64,000 nt of DNA from contig CM074762.1 in assembly GCA_037355855.1 (NCBI GenBank), positions 4,464,001-4,528,000 of the forward strand, in the 5' to 3' direction. The DNA is from Pseudo-nitzschia pungens. Its lineage: Eukaryota; Bacillariophyta; Bacillariophyceae; Bacillariales; Bacillariaceae. A program made the translations under genes and the position numbers. Each line of letters opens with the position of its first letter. Position 1 is the first letter of the stretch. Below the pieces are notes generated by a model that was not told the DNA's origin, made no database searches, and was given only the letters and a program-made list of their open reading frames with translations. Below, piece by piece: positions 45,365 to 54,724 of this stretch.

Positions 45365-46194
45365 ATGGTGCAAGGTGGAGGCCGGAGACCCGGTTCTGGG
45401 AACTACACAGAGGTGGAACTCAGGCACCTGTTTGCCGTGATGAGAGAGATCTTACCAATTGGACCAGAGGAGTGGCAGCGGGTTGCTGATAGACATTCAG
45501 AATAATTCCCAGGAAGAGAGGTTGACTCGATTTGAAGGAAGTATTCAACATACCACAGAAAGCAAGTTCCAACCGGAGATCCTTTCTGCCCATGAGAAGT
45601 GAAAGAGGCAAAGACAATCAAACGTTTGATTGCTGAAAGGGCTCAACTTGGAGAAGCAGAAGATGAGGTCTTTGATCTCCAAACCGGACAGTTCACCAAG
45701 AAGAACAACACCAAAGACGTCCCCCCCCACCACTTGGTCAACCTTCCCAACTAACCTTGACTGCTGATGACGATGACGATTCACCAGCAGCAGAGGAGAC
45801 TCCTGCTGTCTTGACTCCAGGGATTACTTCTGTGTCTTCTGGTTTATCTGTTTCTGGTGTTGCAAGTGCCAGAACAACAAAAAGACAATACAACAGAAGA
45901 GGAGGAAGAGACGAAGCACTTCAAGACCTTGTACAGTTGCAGAGAGAAGTGCTGTTGGACGCTAAGGATCATCGAAAGATGATGTTGGAAACTATCCAAG
46001 CTTGTGTCGCCGGTGCTGTAGAGTTCTCTAAGAACATGTTTGCTGCTGCGAACCCTGCCGCTGCTGCGAATCATGCCGCTACTGCAAATCCTGTTGCCAC
46101 TATTGCTGTTGCAAATCCTGTTACTGCTAAGAAGCGCAAGCGTCCTACTATTGATCTCAATGATAGTAGTGACAGCGACAATCATTTCGAATAA
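45365..46194 (+). pseudogene. Harbinger Myb/SANT-like partner protein, broken
   Basis: The reading starts at ATG 45,365 (MVQGGGRRPGSGNYTEVELR) with a SANT-like helix stretch (HLFAVMREILPIGPEEWQRV). It is stopped by TAA at 45,503-45,505, TGA at about 45,533 and TGA at about 45,593, with homologous-looking sequence between them (FPGREVDSI, RKYSTYHRKQVPTGDPFCP, AKTIKRLIAERAQLGEAEDE). A frame change in the C8 run at 45,721-45,728 then leads into an open frame to 46,194. That part contains PPPPLGQPSQL, a coiled region and a basic C-terminus (KKRKRPTIDL). In Harbinger elements this partner brings the transposase to the nucleus and DNA ends. With three stops and one frameshift it cannot work as it stands. 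Confidence 0.75.
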
Positions 46195-46330
46195 AAGACG
46201 ATGATTTAGGACAGCAATTTACGGAGTATTTCTTTGCCAGGAATAAAACTATGCTTGTTGTTAACGCTAAAGGCTAATTTTAGTACACAAAAAACTTGAA
46301 AATTAACTCCTCATTCGTAACTCGCTATTA

Positions 46331-47362
46331 CTAATTATTAAGACTATCAAAGAAGTCGTTCGCCGTGTCATTTGGAATCAACTCATAAGAAAAGAACCCT
46401 TTGGTCTCACTCATGAAGGTGTTCAGGATTGTATTAATCTGTACCCTTGACGTTTGGTAGTTGTATAGAAGGATTGCAAGATAGAGTATGACTTTCCTCT
46501 CTCCAAACTTTTCTAATGACATGTTGTCCTTTAGTCGTGGAAATCCCCCTTGGATCTGCCTCATCCCCCACTCAGAGAGTTGTCGACAGCTAGTCGCGGC
46601 ATTGTTGAGTACCACATCCTGTGGCGTGTCAGGATCTTGCTGTCCACTCTTGATAAGGAAGTCTTTGCTTTGTTTGTGAAAAGCTGAGTCGACCACTACC
46701 CTTGCATTGAAATCATCGAACACCTTCTCCATCTTGTCATATAAACCGTAGTCGGATATAGTACTATCATGCCAACATCCAGGGGCATTATATACAGCAG
46801 CCCGGATCTTTCCATCCGGTGCAAATAAAAGCACAGAGTTGATAAAAGTTCCACTTGTCCACCCATTATAGAAGTTGTTCTGTATCAGCCAGTTACAGGA
46901 TTTCTCGAATGGAAGTTTAAGTCCATCACAAGCGCCCCAGACTCTGTGCTCCCCTAAGACAGGATATTTTGCAGCTAGGGCTTTGATGTATATCTCAACC
47001 TCATCAGCAGTTGGCAACCTCACCTCTGCAAGGGGGTGTGATTGTAATGCAGACAGAAGGATCCTACGAGCAAATCTAAGCCATTTGTACATGGGAGTAG
47101 CAGTTGAACCGAAAGCCCAGCCAATTGCTCTTGCAGCGGATCCACGAGTTCTATACCAATACAAGAGGAGACCAAGGCAACCAATTGCATCGAGCTCTCT
47201 TTTTCTTCCGGTTTTAATCTTCAACTTCCTAATAATTCCAGTGTCCACGTCAAAGGTATAAGTTTCGTACAAGGGCTGAAAGAGTTCAAGCATCTCATTG
47301 AAGACTTCATGATTAACCCAACAGCAGTTTAAAAGCGCTTGCTCATTGCCGGATCTAAACAT
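46331..47362 (-). CDS. Harbinger transposase (DDE superfamily)
   Basis: 343 aa in one open frame. DDE-type catalytic positions are visible: WGACDGLKLPF (Asp146), CWHDSTISDYGLYD (Asp199), ARVVVDSAFHK (Asp225) and CRQLSEWGMRQIQGGF (Glu264). The motif order matches the DDE_Tnp_4 endonucleases of the PIF/Harbinger superfamily. Upstream are helix-rich regions (GCLGLLLYWYRTRGSAARAI, then GWAFGSTATPMYKW) typical of the DNA-binding part. The length is a little short for the family (often 350-450 aa), so a small upstream exon is possible. It lies inside intact TIRs and is transcribed toward its broken partner gene. It may still cut DNA if a partner is supplied elsewhere in the genome. Confidence 0.9.
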   Translation of the reverse strand: MFRSGNEQALLNCCWVNHEVFNEMLELFQPLYETYTFDVDTGIIRKLKIKTGRKRELDAIGCLGLLLYWYRTRGSAARAIGWAFGSTATPMYKWLRFARRILLSALQSHPLAEVRLPTADEVEIYIKALAAKYPVLGEHRVWGACDGLKLPFEKSCNWLIQNNFYNGWTSGTFINSVLLFAPDGKIRAAVYNAPGCWHDSTISDYGLYDKMEKVFDDFNARVVVDSAFHKQSKDFLIKSGQQDPDTPQDVVLNNAATSCRQLSEWGMRQIQGGFPRLKDNMSLEKFGERKVILYLAILLYNYQTSRVQINTILNTFMSETKGFFSYELIPNDTANDFFDSLNN

Positions 47363-47876
47363 GTAAAGGAAGGGGGAAAGATTGTATCTCCTAATTGCAA
47401 TTCACGGCATTCTCCGATCCCTGTTTCTTTTATCTTCATCCGACAGCCTTGGTCGATTGTAATCCACAGCTATATGCGTATTGTAGTAGTAGTAGCACAG
47501 TATCTCAAGAGACATGGTATTGTTTTTTTCGATTGTTATTTCTGATTGAAAAAGAGTTTTTTGTTGGAGACACAACTACCCCCTGTTGTTGAGGATAGCA
47601 AATGCAAAAAAACCAGCAAGTGAAACAGCCAGTACAAGAAAAATTTGAAGAACTAACGGGTTGCTGGCGCGCTAAAAATTGGCGATAGAGGCGCGGGTAG
47701 GGAATAAAGAGAGTATTTTTTGTTTTTCGAAACAAGATTCTAAATTCCAAAATAGGCCTTCTACACGCCTGTCTGTCATCCATTTTTAATGCATGTCTGT
47801 TGGGTGCGCCAAAAAGAATGAAGGCATATAATCTAGGATATTATATGAACGCATATAGTTTCGGGAATCGCTCAAT

Positions 47877-48593
47877 TAGGCAAGGACCCAAAAACAACTA
47901 TTTTTAGTTTCCCGGATCCCCCTTTAAATTTTGAATCGTGGAGTCACGTCCTACATATTACGAAGTACGAATTACGAAGTACTGTAATAATTAATACGTA
48001 GATCACACGTTGATATAATATGTAGGATATGTACGGTAAGTTCATATCATTTTGAAAAACTTAACGTGCCGCGCATAGCGCGCGTTTTGCTATTTCCGAC
48101 CGCTCCCGAGGTCCAATAATGCTTTCATATCCCGTACTACAGAATTCCTATCAGCTGTCCCTGGGTTTCAGTAGAAATTAGTAGTTGGGGACGTAGAACC
48201 GGGGGACAGCTGATAAGAATTTTGTAGTATCGGGCGTTTTTGACCGCTCCTGACGGGCTATTTACAACTCCAAACGCCTTACCGGGGCGCCAATCACATA
48301 CCGGTATTGAAATCATGAACAGATAAGAAGAAGAACAATTAGCATCATGCTCGGCACATGAGATGATTAAAATCACTGAACCCATGACGAAAGTCCAGGG
48401 AAACAGAATGCAGACAGCTCTGCACCAATTGCATGCATCGTTGATCACCAAAACGAAAGAACGCAGAAAAGCAAGATGTACTTGAGGTTGATCAACAATC
48501 TCACAGTTCTCTTTCGGATCAATTCCCGAAGGAACCAAACAAGGCAAGATACTGCCACGGTAACGCACTCTCGACAGCTCATACATCAAGTTC
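47877..48593. other. Intergenic upstream of the protease gene
   Basis: About 715 bp with no supported gene. It holds a tract of TACGAAGTACGAATTACGAAG repeats near 47,960, the palindrome CGCGCATAGCGCGCG (48,073-48,087) and a large inverted repeat at 48,131-48,234. The last 250 bp should include the promoter of the trypsin-like gene. Confidence 0.5.
48131..48234. repeat. Imperfect 35-bp inverted repeat (foldback)
   Basis: Left arm 48,131-48,165 (CCCGTACTACAGAATTCCTA, then TCAGCTGTCCCTGGG). Right arm 48,199-48,234, its complement with about five mismatches. The spacer is 33 bp. The size and symmetry suggest a small foldback/MITE relic in the upstream region of the protease gene. Confidence 0.75.
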
Positions 48594-50003
48594 TTGAATA
48601 ACATTCAGAAGACGACGGCAACGACGATGACAACGACGATGATGATGACGATATTCAGCACGAAGGCTTGCTTCTTCCGCGCCATGCTGGCGACAGCAGC
48701 TATCTACTCTGCCTATGCTATGCCCATGAAAACAATTGTGGGAGGGGTCGAAGCCACTCCAGGCCAGTTCCCCTATTTTGTCAACTACGGCTGTTGCGGT
48801 GGTGCACTCATCGCCCCCGACGTTGTGTTGACAGCAGCACACTGTGATATTCCTGATTGCGATGTGAGAAACAGTGATTACTACGTTGGTGCCTACGAAA
48901 AATCTACTACGAATCAGGGTGCCCAGGTACGACAGTGTGCGGCATGGATCAACGATCCCAAGTACAACAGCGACACAATGGAATACGATTTCGCCCTTTG
49001 CAAGCTCAGTTCACCGGTCACCATCGATCAGTCCTTTGTCACACTGGAACTCAACGAACTCGACTCATTCCCAAGCGATGGGACCAACACGATCAGTATG
49101 GGAATGGGTGGTACGCTTGCACACGATGGCACTGATTCAGACTTCATACAAGAGAATTCTTCCATTCTCAAGAACGTCACCCTTCCCACCGTCAGCCAAT
49201 CCAGTTGCAACGAGGTTTACGGAATCATTGGGGACATGATGATCTGTACCATGGTCGCGGCAGGCGGGGAGGACACCTGCCAGAGTGACTCGGGTGGTCC
49301 ATGCGTTGTTCGATCCTATCAGGGTGATGGGAGCTTCAAGGATATCCACGTGGGTGTGGTGTCCTTTGGAGATGGATGTGCCCAGCCTAACATCCCCGGT
49401 GTGTTTGCCCGAACCAGCAACAACATGGAATGGATCAGAGAAACCACTTGCGAAACCTTGGAGAGCGTCGCAGACTTTTGCACTCCATCCGCAGCCCCTA
49501 CCGGTACAAGTAACCAGACTCCCACCAGGAATCCTACGAGGAATCCCACTGCCGCTCCCACCCAGACTCCAACCAGGAATCCTACCAGGAACCCTACTGC
49601 CGCTCCAACCGTGGCCCCTTCACCCTCATTGAGTTCCCTCAGCAGTTCAATAAGTACCGGTACCACTACTAGTAGTACTTCAACCATTAATTTTTCCACC
49701 CAGAATCCTACTAGTACTGCTGCTCCCACCATGACGCCTATGCCTTCCAGGGAGAAGAAGAAGATGAAGAATAAGTCTGGAAAGAATGAGACCAAGAATC
49801 CAACCCAGACTCCTACCAAGGCTCCGACCAAAAATCCTACCCAGACTCCTACCAAGGCTCCAACCAAGAATCCCACCCAGATTCCCACCAAGGCTTCGAA
49901 AAAGAAGACTAGTAAGTCTGCAAAGAAGAAGAGTACCAAAGCTCCTACCAAAGCTCCTACCAAAGCTCCAAAGACGTCCAAGTCTTCCAAGAAAGGAGGC
50001 TAA
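48594..50003 (+). CDS. Secreted trypsin-like serine protease with Pro-Thr-rich, lysine-cluster tail
   Basis: 469 aa, single exon. A hydrophobic segment (ACFFRAMLATAAIYSAYA, about 25-42) fits a signal peptide, followed by the activation site and new N-terminus IVGGVEATPGQFP (from 48). The S1A catalytic triad is complete: LTAAHC (His83), EYDFALCKL (Asp132) and CQSDSGGP (Ser233). Asp227, six residues before the serine, predicts trypsin-like cleavage after Lys/Arg. The protease domain ends near 295. From there come NPTRNPTAAPTQTPT-type repeats, a Ser/Thr-rich spacer and a basic end with KTSKSAKKKSTK and KTSKSSKK. Pro-Thr tails like this are common on secreted diatom and oomycete proteins and probably act as extended, glycosylated or wall-bound linkers. 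Secretion and processing are inferred. Confidence 0.93.
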   Translation: MNNIQKTTATTMTTTMMMTIFSTKACFFRAMLATAAIYSAYAMPMKTIVGGVEATPGQFPYFVNYGCCGGALIAPDVVLTAAHCDIPDCDVRNSDYYVGAYEKSTTNQGAQVRQCAAWINDPKYNSDTMEYDFALCKLSSPVTIDQSFVTLELNELDSFPSDGTNTISMGMGGTLAHDGTDSDFIQENSSILKNVTLPTVSQSSCNEVYGIIGDMMICTMVAAGGEDTCQSDSGGPCVVRSYQGDGSFKDIHVGVVSFGDGCAQPNIPGVFARTSNNMEWIRETTCETLESVADFCTPSAAPTGTSNQTPTRNPTRNPTAAPTQTPTRNPTRNPTAAPTVAPSPSLSSLSSSISTGTTTSSTSTINFSTQNPTSTAAPTMTPMPSREKKKMKNKSGKNETKNPTQTPTKAPTKNPTQTPTKAPTKNPTQIPTKASKKKTSKSAKKKSTKAPTKAPTKAPKTSKSSKKGG

Positions 50004-50439
50004 ATCGGAAACCATTGCGAATCGCAGGAGGAGCAGTGAGGAGGTCAGCGTACTGGTGCTGGTGACCGATACGCACGATACTACGCAGCAGTTCGAACCG
50101 CAAAAGCAATCCAAAGGAAAGACGAGAATCTTTTTGAAAAAAATAGTAGAGTATTCGTATCGGTTGCTTTTCCACACACAGTAAGAGTGATCTTTTAGTG
50201 GATTTCCATTTCCGTATGCACTTTAACACGAGGTGCGCAACTTATGCAACAAACCGACTGAATAGGAGTTAATTGGGTGTTGAGGAGAGTCTTGGAACCT
50301 TCCATCCCGTATGAAGATATTTCACCGGTATGTATGCCATGTATGCCCGTGCTACTACTCCTAGAGGCCCAACCGTATGATTATGTACCATGGGTAAGCA
50401 TACTATAGACCGGGAGCACCGTGTACTTGATTCCCTGCA
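50004..50439. other. Intergenic, 3' of the protease gene
   Basis: No gene seen. At 50,309 the sequence TATGAAGATATTTCACC matches the terminal sequence of the MITE-like inserts at 11,173-12,914, so a relic of that family probably starts here. Its other end is not recognisable. Confidence 0.5.
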
Positions 50440-51270
50440 CTCCCGAAAGAGAAGGATCATTGTGTTTTTTGTTCCATGCAGCCACGAAAGACCAGGATCA
50501 TCATGTATTTGGGTCCCCGCACTCCCGAAAGACTGGGATCATCATGTGTTTGGTTCCATGCACGAAATACAAGGATCATCGTGTATTTGTGTCCGAGTAT
50601 CGTGTCGTTATTTTCTCTGCACTCGCGAAAGACCAGGATCATCATGTATTTGGTTCCCTGCAATCGCTCACGAAATGCCAGGAGCATGATTAACATGTAT
50701 TTTTGAATACCGGCACCCCCAAAAAACTGGGATCATCGCGTATTTGTTTCTCTGCACTCCCAAAAAGCACGAATCATAGTGAAATTGTTTCCCTGTATTC
50801 CTGAAAGACTGGGATCATCATGTATTTGGTTCCCTGCAATCGCTTACGAGAGACTGGGATCATCGTGTCATTTTTTCTCTGCATTCACAACAGACCAGGA
50901 TTATTGTGTATTTGGTTCCATGCAGCCACGAAAGACCGGGATCACAGTGTACTTGATTCTCTGCACTCCCTGAAGACCGGGATAATCTGTGTATTTGTTT
51001 CCGTGCATTTCCGAAAGACCTGGATCATTCCCGAAAGACCGGGATCATCATGTATTTGTTTCCCTGCACGCCGGAAAGATCAGGATCATCATGTTTTTTG
51101 TTCCATGCATCGGAACCGGGATCATTGTGTATTTGTTTCCGTGTTTTCCAGAAAGACCAGGATCATCTTGTACGCTCACAAAACACCAGGATCAATTCGT
51201 GTTTGTGTCCCCTCACTCCTGAAAGACCGGGATCATCATGCACTTGCTTCCCTGCACTCCCAAGAGTACG
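50440..51270. repeat. 40-bp minisatellite
   Basis: About 20 imperfect units of GGATCATCATGTATTTGGTT followed by CCCTGCACTCCCGAAAGACC, with substitutions and small indels between units. Because 40 is not a multiple of three, all frames are cycled and yield spurious ORFs on both strands. No protein is proposed. Confidence 0.92.
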
Positions 51271-51909
51271 GGATCATCATGAATTTTAGAATTCACCTGC
51301 TATTCGAAACCAAAAGCATAGGACCAGTTACGTACAGAACTTATACCGATAAAGGGGCAACTTACTACTTGTAGCAGAGCGATTGGTGCTGTGAGTTCCG
51401 TAAACCTAATGCTGCCAATTGGACGACGAACAACTAACGGTGAATCCAAAACTATGATAATATCAGAGCATCGTGTACCAGGTAAGATTTTAAGGTTTAC
51501 TTCTTGTACTGTCGTAGTAAGGTACCGGTAACCTTACTTTAAATGTACTCTACTACGAAGTTATTCAATTAACAAAAAATATACCGGTAACCTTACTTAA
51601 ATACCGGTAGAGGCCATGATGGCATACTACAACAACTCCCCACCCCCCCCCAGGTCCAATCTCTCTAGGATATGATATGGTGCATATGAGTTTTGGGAAT
51701 ATCGCTCAATCTCATACGAAGTTAAGATCTTAACTTCGTAACCTTACTTCGTACGTAGTAATTATTATTTTTTCATTTTTTATTCTTGAGAGATTTCCTA
51801 CACATGTAGAATTATCTACTGTTTCAACACGAGTATTCGATCCATTACAAGTAACATACAAGTAATTGTGAGACGAAAACTACAATCACCGTAGTTCGGT
51901 GTCGAGTGC
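51271..51909. other. Intergenic with small repeat relics
   Basis: No gene. Two direct copies of TACCGGTAACCTTACTT lie at 51,524 and 51,584. At 51,668-51,712 a stretch (CTAGGATATGATATGGTGCA to GGGAATATCGCTCAAT) resembles the right end of the Harbinger element (CTAGGATATTATATGAACGC to GGGAATCGCTCAAT) and is likely a Harbinger MITE relic. The proximal part should hold the promoter of the gene at 51,945. Confidence 0.55.
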
Positions 51910-51948
51910 ATGACGGTTGCCGAGAAGAAAACACATCTACCGGTATGA
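51910..51948 (+). promoter_or_regulatory. uORF overlapping the start of the KICS2-like gene (ATGA)
   Basis: A 12-codon upstream ORF (MTVAEKKTHLPV) begins at ATG 51,910. Its TGA stop at 51,946-51,948 shares bases with the main ATG at 51,945 (ATGA). It could lower or couple translation of the main frame if the transcript starts upstream of it. Confidence 0.45.
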
Positions 51949-54529
51949 CGCAGGGAGAAAAGAAGCAAACCTTTGTAAAAACTTCTTGGAAAAAGATCGA
52001 ATTGGAAAATAGATCGACGTCTTTTCCCGCAGTTGCTCACGACCGAAAGCAACTGTTGAACCCAGCGACGGGGAAAGATTGCGTAGATGATTTTTCGCAT
52101 GCAACTGAAGATGGAAATGTGCGGTCATGGGCCAAAACGCTCCACAGTCTTGCCCAGGGTACTATGTCTGTCTCATCACCATCGAAGAAAAACAGAGGTG
52201 TTTTGAACCGTAAGATGAGAGATTCTCAATCGAAACTCCGTTCGCCTGAACGGACCCCTGTTTTGATTTTCACCCTCATGAAACTACATGATGTCTTCGA
52301 GACATTTTGTCGCCACCTGACGGATGCAACCTACACCAATGTACAAAAAGCGTGCTTAATGTTGGATTCAACGGTCATTTCAGTATCTCCAGCAAACCTG
52401 GATTTTGGCTCTCCATCTAAACTGATTGATTCTCCAAATTCCCAGAAGTCGTCGTCTCCTAGGTCTCCGCTTACTTCCTGGCTCATGGGATCCTACAGCG
52501 AACCCAGTTGTTCTCAAAAAAGTGAATGGGAACAATTTTGCAACCCGTTGATAATTTTTGCGGGATTAGAAACTTTGTATTCGGCTTGCACACATATCAA
52601 TTCACATGTTCAAGCCCAGTGTTTAGTTATGTTATTCGAAAAAAATATTGGAGATCTCCGTTTCATCAGAGAAGTACTCTGCGACCCATTTATGAACTCA
52701 GCCGTTGACGAATCACCGACAAGACCTGGCGTTATATCATCATACCAGGACACTGCTGTAGCTCTCGCAAAATCAATAGATGGGATCATGGTATGAATTT
52801 GATTGTTTCTGGTGATTCTGAAATGCTGAATTTTTCTGTGAAAAATGAAAGACTGAATTGAACAACTGCAATCGTTTTCGTCGTTATCGCTGTTCAGTCA
52901 TTATGTGAATGCAGGTGCAAACTTATCGAACAGCAGAGACGATTATGCTCAACAGAGCCCTTAGATGTCAATAAAATGATTGCTAGTTTCGAAATGATAA
53001 AGCGGAGCTTGCCGAAAGATTCTGCAAAATCTGCACCTCTGCTACAAAGCGTTGTACAAGAATTGGACTTGTGGTGTGGTGTAATGAAAACGTATTCGTC
53101 ACTCGGAAAGCTGGGGTACGTGGTATGAGAGAGTAATGTTCATTCAATTCGTGAGATCATTTTCTTGCGTTGTGTTACTAACCTGCCAACTGAAATTTCT
53201 ACTACTTCAATTGAAGGTTTCTCGATGCAATCATCCGCTGTCAAAAGCTGAAATTGAAGTTAAATGCATCATCTCATTCTTGTATTCAGAGATGGATATG
53301 CAAGATTTTCCAATCAATTATCTTGGTATTGCCAATTTACTTCGATCGTTTAAGTTCAGATGTAATTGCACGCTATGGATTCCAAGAGTCATCTTTCCAT
53401 GGAAAACTAGGAGAAAACAGATTCGGCCAGAAACTGGATTTAGAGGTGAAACTGGAAGAATTCCTACGATTGCAAGAACGAAATGGAACTTCTTTGGTAG
53501 TTGCAGTTGTTGTTGATCTAGCTGTATTTAGTATCCGTAGTTCCAAACTCAAGAACTCCTCGCCGATGATTGGAAATGAAAAACCATCAATCCCGATCCA
53601 GTTTCTCTACGAAAGTGGTGCCTTTCTTTCTTCCTTTCCTATCGTATTTCATGCATCTACGATGCAGGGCACTAGTTCGAGCAGGCTTCTGATAAATCGC
53701 AGGAATAGCGCAAGGAAAGAGATCGAGGGTGAACACATACTGGAAAATAATCCTAACAGGCGCGTGAACTCAAGGATAGAAATGGATTCCTGGCCTTTCA
53801 CATCGTGGAATAATGTCGTCTCACTCTTGACGAGTACCACCAACCCGTCGAATGTGATAGATGATTCAGTCGAAGTTCATTGGGCACAGGTTGACTCGGA
53901 TACATTGGTTTTCAAATCATTAATTCATGAAGCCATGTGGTTTGTAGCAATAAAAAAAACAGTGGATGAAAACCGATGGAGTCGACGAAATGGGGAAGAA
54001 TTGCCGAGGAAGGAAGAACAGTTTTTGATGGAGTTCTCTAGCTCGCTTCGATTAAGGGGATTTTTTGAATCTGCTCTTCAGAGTTGTCAGCATGAACTTG
54101 ATTCCCGTGTAATTGATCTCGGCACCTTACTGAATTCAGATAGAATTTGGGAAAATGATTATCAATTAATCGAATTACTGCAGCAAAAGCTAGGTTTGCG
54201 TTCGCCAACGCATAAATACAGCTTTCGCAAAGTGAAACAAAATTCGACAAATAGTCCGAAATATGCGCAAGGGCTAAAAAATCCGAGTCACTTTTCCTTT
54301 TTCTTGGGGAGTGATCTTGCGAAGCTTTTTGCTGGTTGAATATGATTCTGTAAAGTTTTCTCTTCTTCCTCTTGGTTTGAAACAAATAATGCGAGAATTG
54401 TCATTTGTTCTAAGCAATGAAGGAATTATCATTGACAGTCAGGTATACAGATTTGGAAGTTCAGTAATTTCTACAGGAACCGATTGGTTCGTCGAACAAC
54501 TGATAGAATCATCGGACAGCGCACAATGA
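51945..54529 (+). CDS. KICS2 (KICSTOR subunit 2, C12orf66)-like protein, multi-exon
   Basis: Exons consistent in phase: 51,945-52,790, 52,898-53,115, 53,217-54,193 and 54,312-54,529 (752 aa). Introns are 101-118 bp. If the last intron is not used, the frame ends at 54,339 (728 aa). The order of motifs matches animal KICS2 as I know it. A helix with LHDVFETFCRHL (about 114-125) is followed by CNPLIIFAGLETLYSACTHI (about 199-218). Exon 2 gives a helical pair ending VVQELDLWCGVMKTYSSLGK. Exon 3 gives LPIYFDRLSSDVIARYGFQE, then ERNGTSLVVAVVVDL, MDSWPFTSWNNVVSLLT, and KEEQFLMEFSSSLRLRGFFE. KICSTOR tethers GATOR1 to lysosomes in amino-acid sensing upstream of TORC1. The similarity is weak and judged by eye, so the name is tentative. 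The N-terminal 100 residues and C-terminal tail are extra. Confidence 0.5.
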
Positions 54530-54724
54530 ACTGGTTTTGTACGGACAGATCATCACATGCAAGTTGTACCGACACACGACATGGAAGCTAGAAAATTTGC
54601 TTGAAAATGAGAGTGATCGACGTCGTCGCACAAGTGAAGGGGTGTGCACCATACCGCATTCGTTCCAGTAGTGATGACATTTTTGCGAAGGGATATTCAA
54701 ATAACCCAAGCCTTTTGTAAAAAC
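54530..54724 (+). other. Possible frame-shifted coding tail after the KICS2-like gene
   Basis: Directly after the TGA at 54,527-54,529, one frame over (from AAT at 54,525), the plus strand reads NELVLYGQIITCKLYRHTTW, then KLENLLENESDRRRRTSEG, and stops at about 54,669. This looks more like protein than chance. It could be the true continuation through a +1 shift, an unrecognised splice or a sequence error. I do not recognise the segment. Confidence 0.35.

Larger units (their letters stand above)
44803..47873. mobile_element. PIF/Harbinger-type DNA transposon
   Basis: 3,071-bp element bounded by terminal inverted repeats GAGCGATTCCCAAAAC (44,803) and its complement ending GGGAATCGCTC (47,873), with one mismatch in 16. 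A 3-bp duplication AAT lies on both sides (44,800-44,802 and 47,874-47,876), the usual length for this superfamily. It contains the two-gene layout typical of Harbinger: a transposase (46,331-47,362, minus) and a Myb/SANT-like partner (45,365-46,194, plus), here convergent. The transposase frame is open but the partner is broken. Confidence 0.9.

Noticed and set aside
48137..48604. 155-aa minus-strand ORF upstream of the protease
   Set aside because: It runs through the foldback repeat, overlaps the protease start on the other strand, and shows no recognisable motif or sensible start context.
49319..49990. 223-aa ORF on the minus strand, rich in VGALVGVWVGFLVGALVG
   Set aside because: It is the antisense reading of the Pro-Thr repeat tail of the protease; the membrane-like composition is a by-product of the ACC/CCT codons.
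50390..51374. ORFs up to 184 aa on the plus strand with HHVF and ERPGSSC motifs
   Set aside because: They arise from the 40-bp minisatellite, appear in all three frames and shift frame at each unit.
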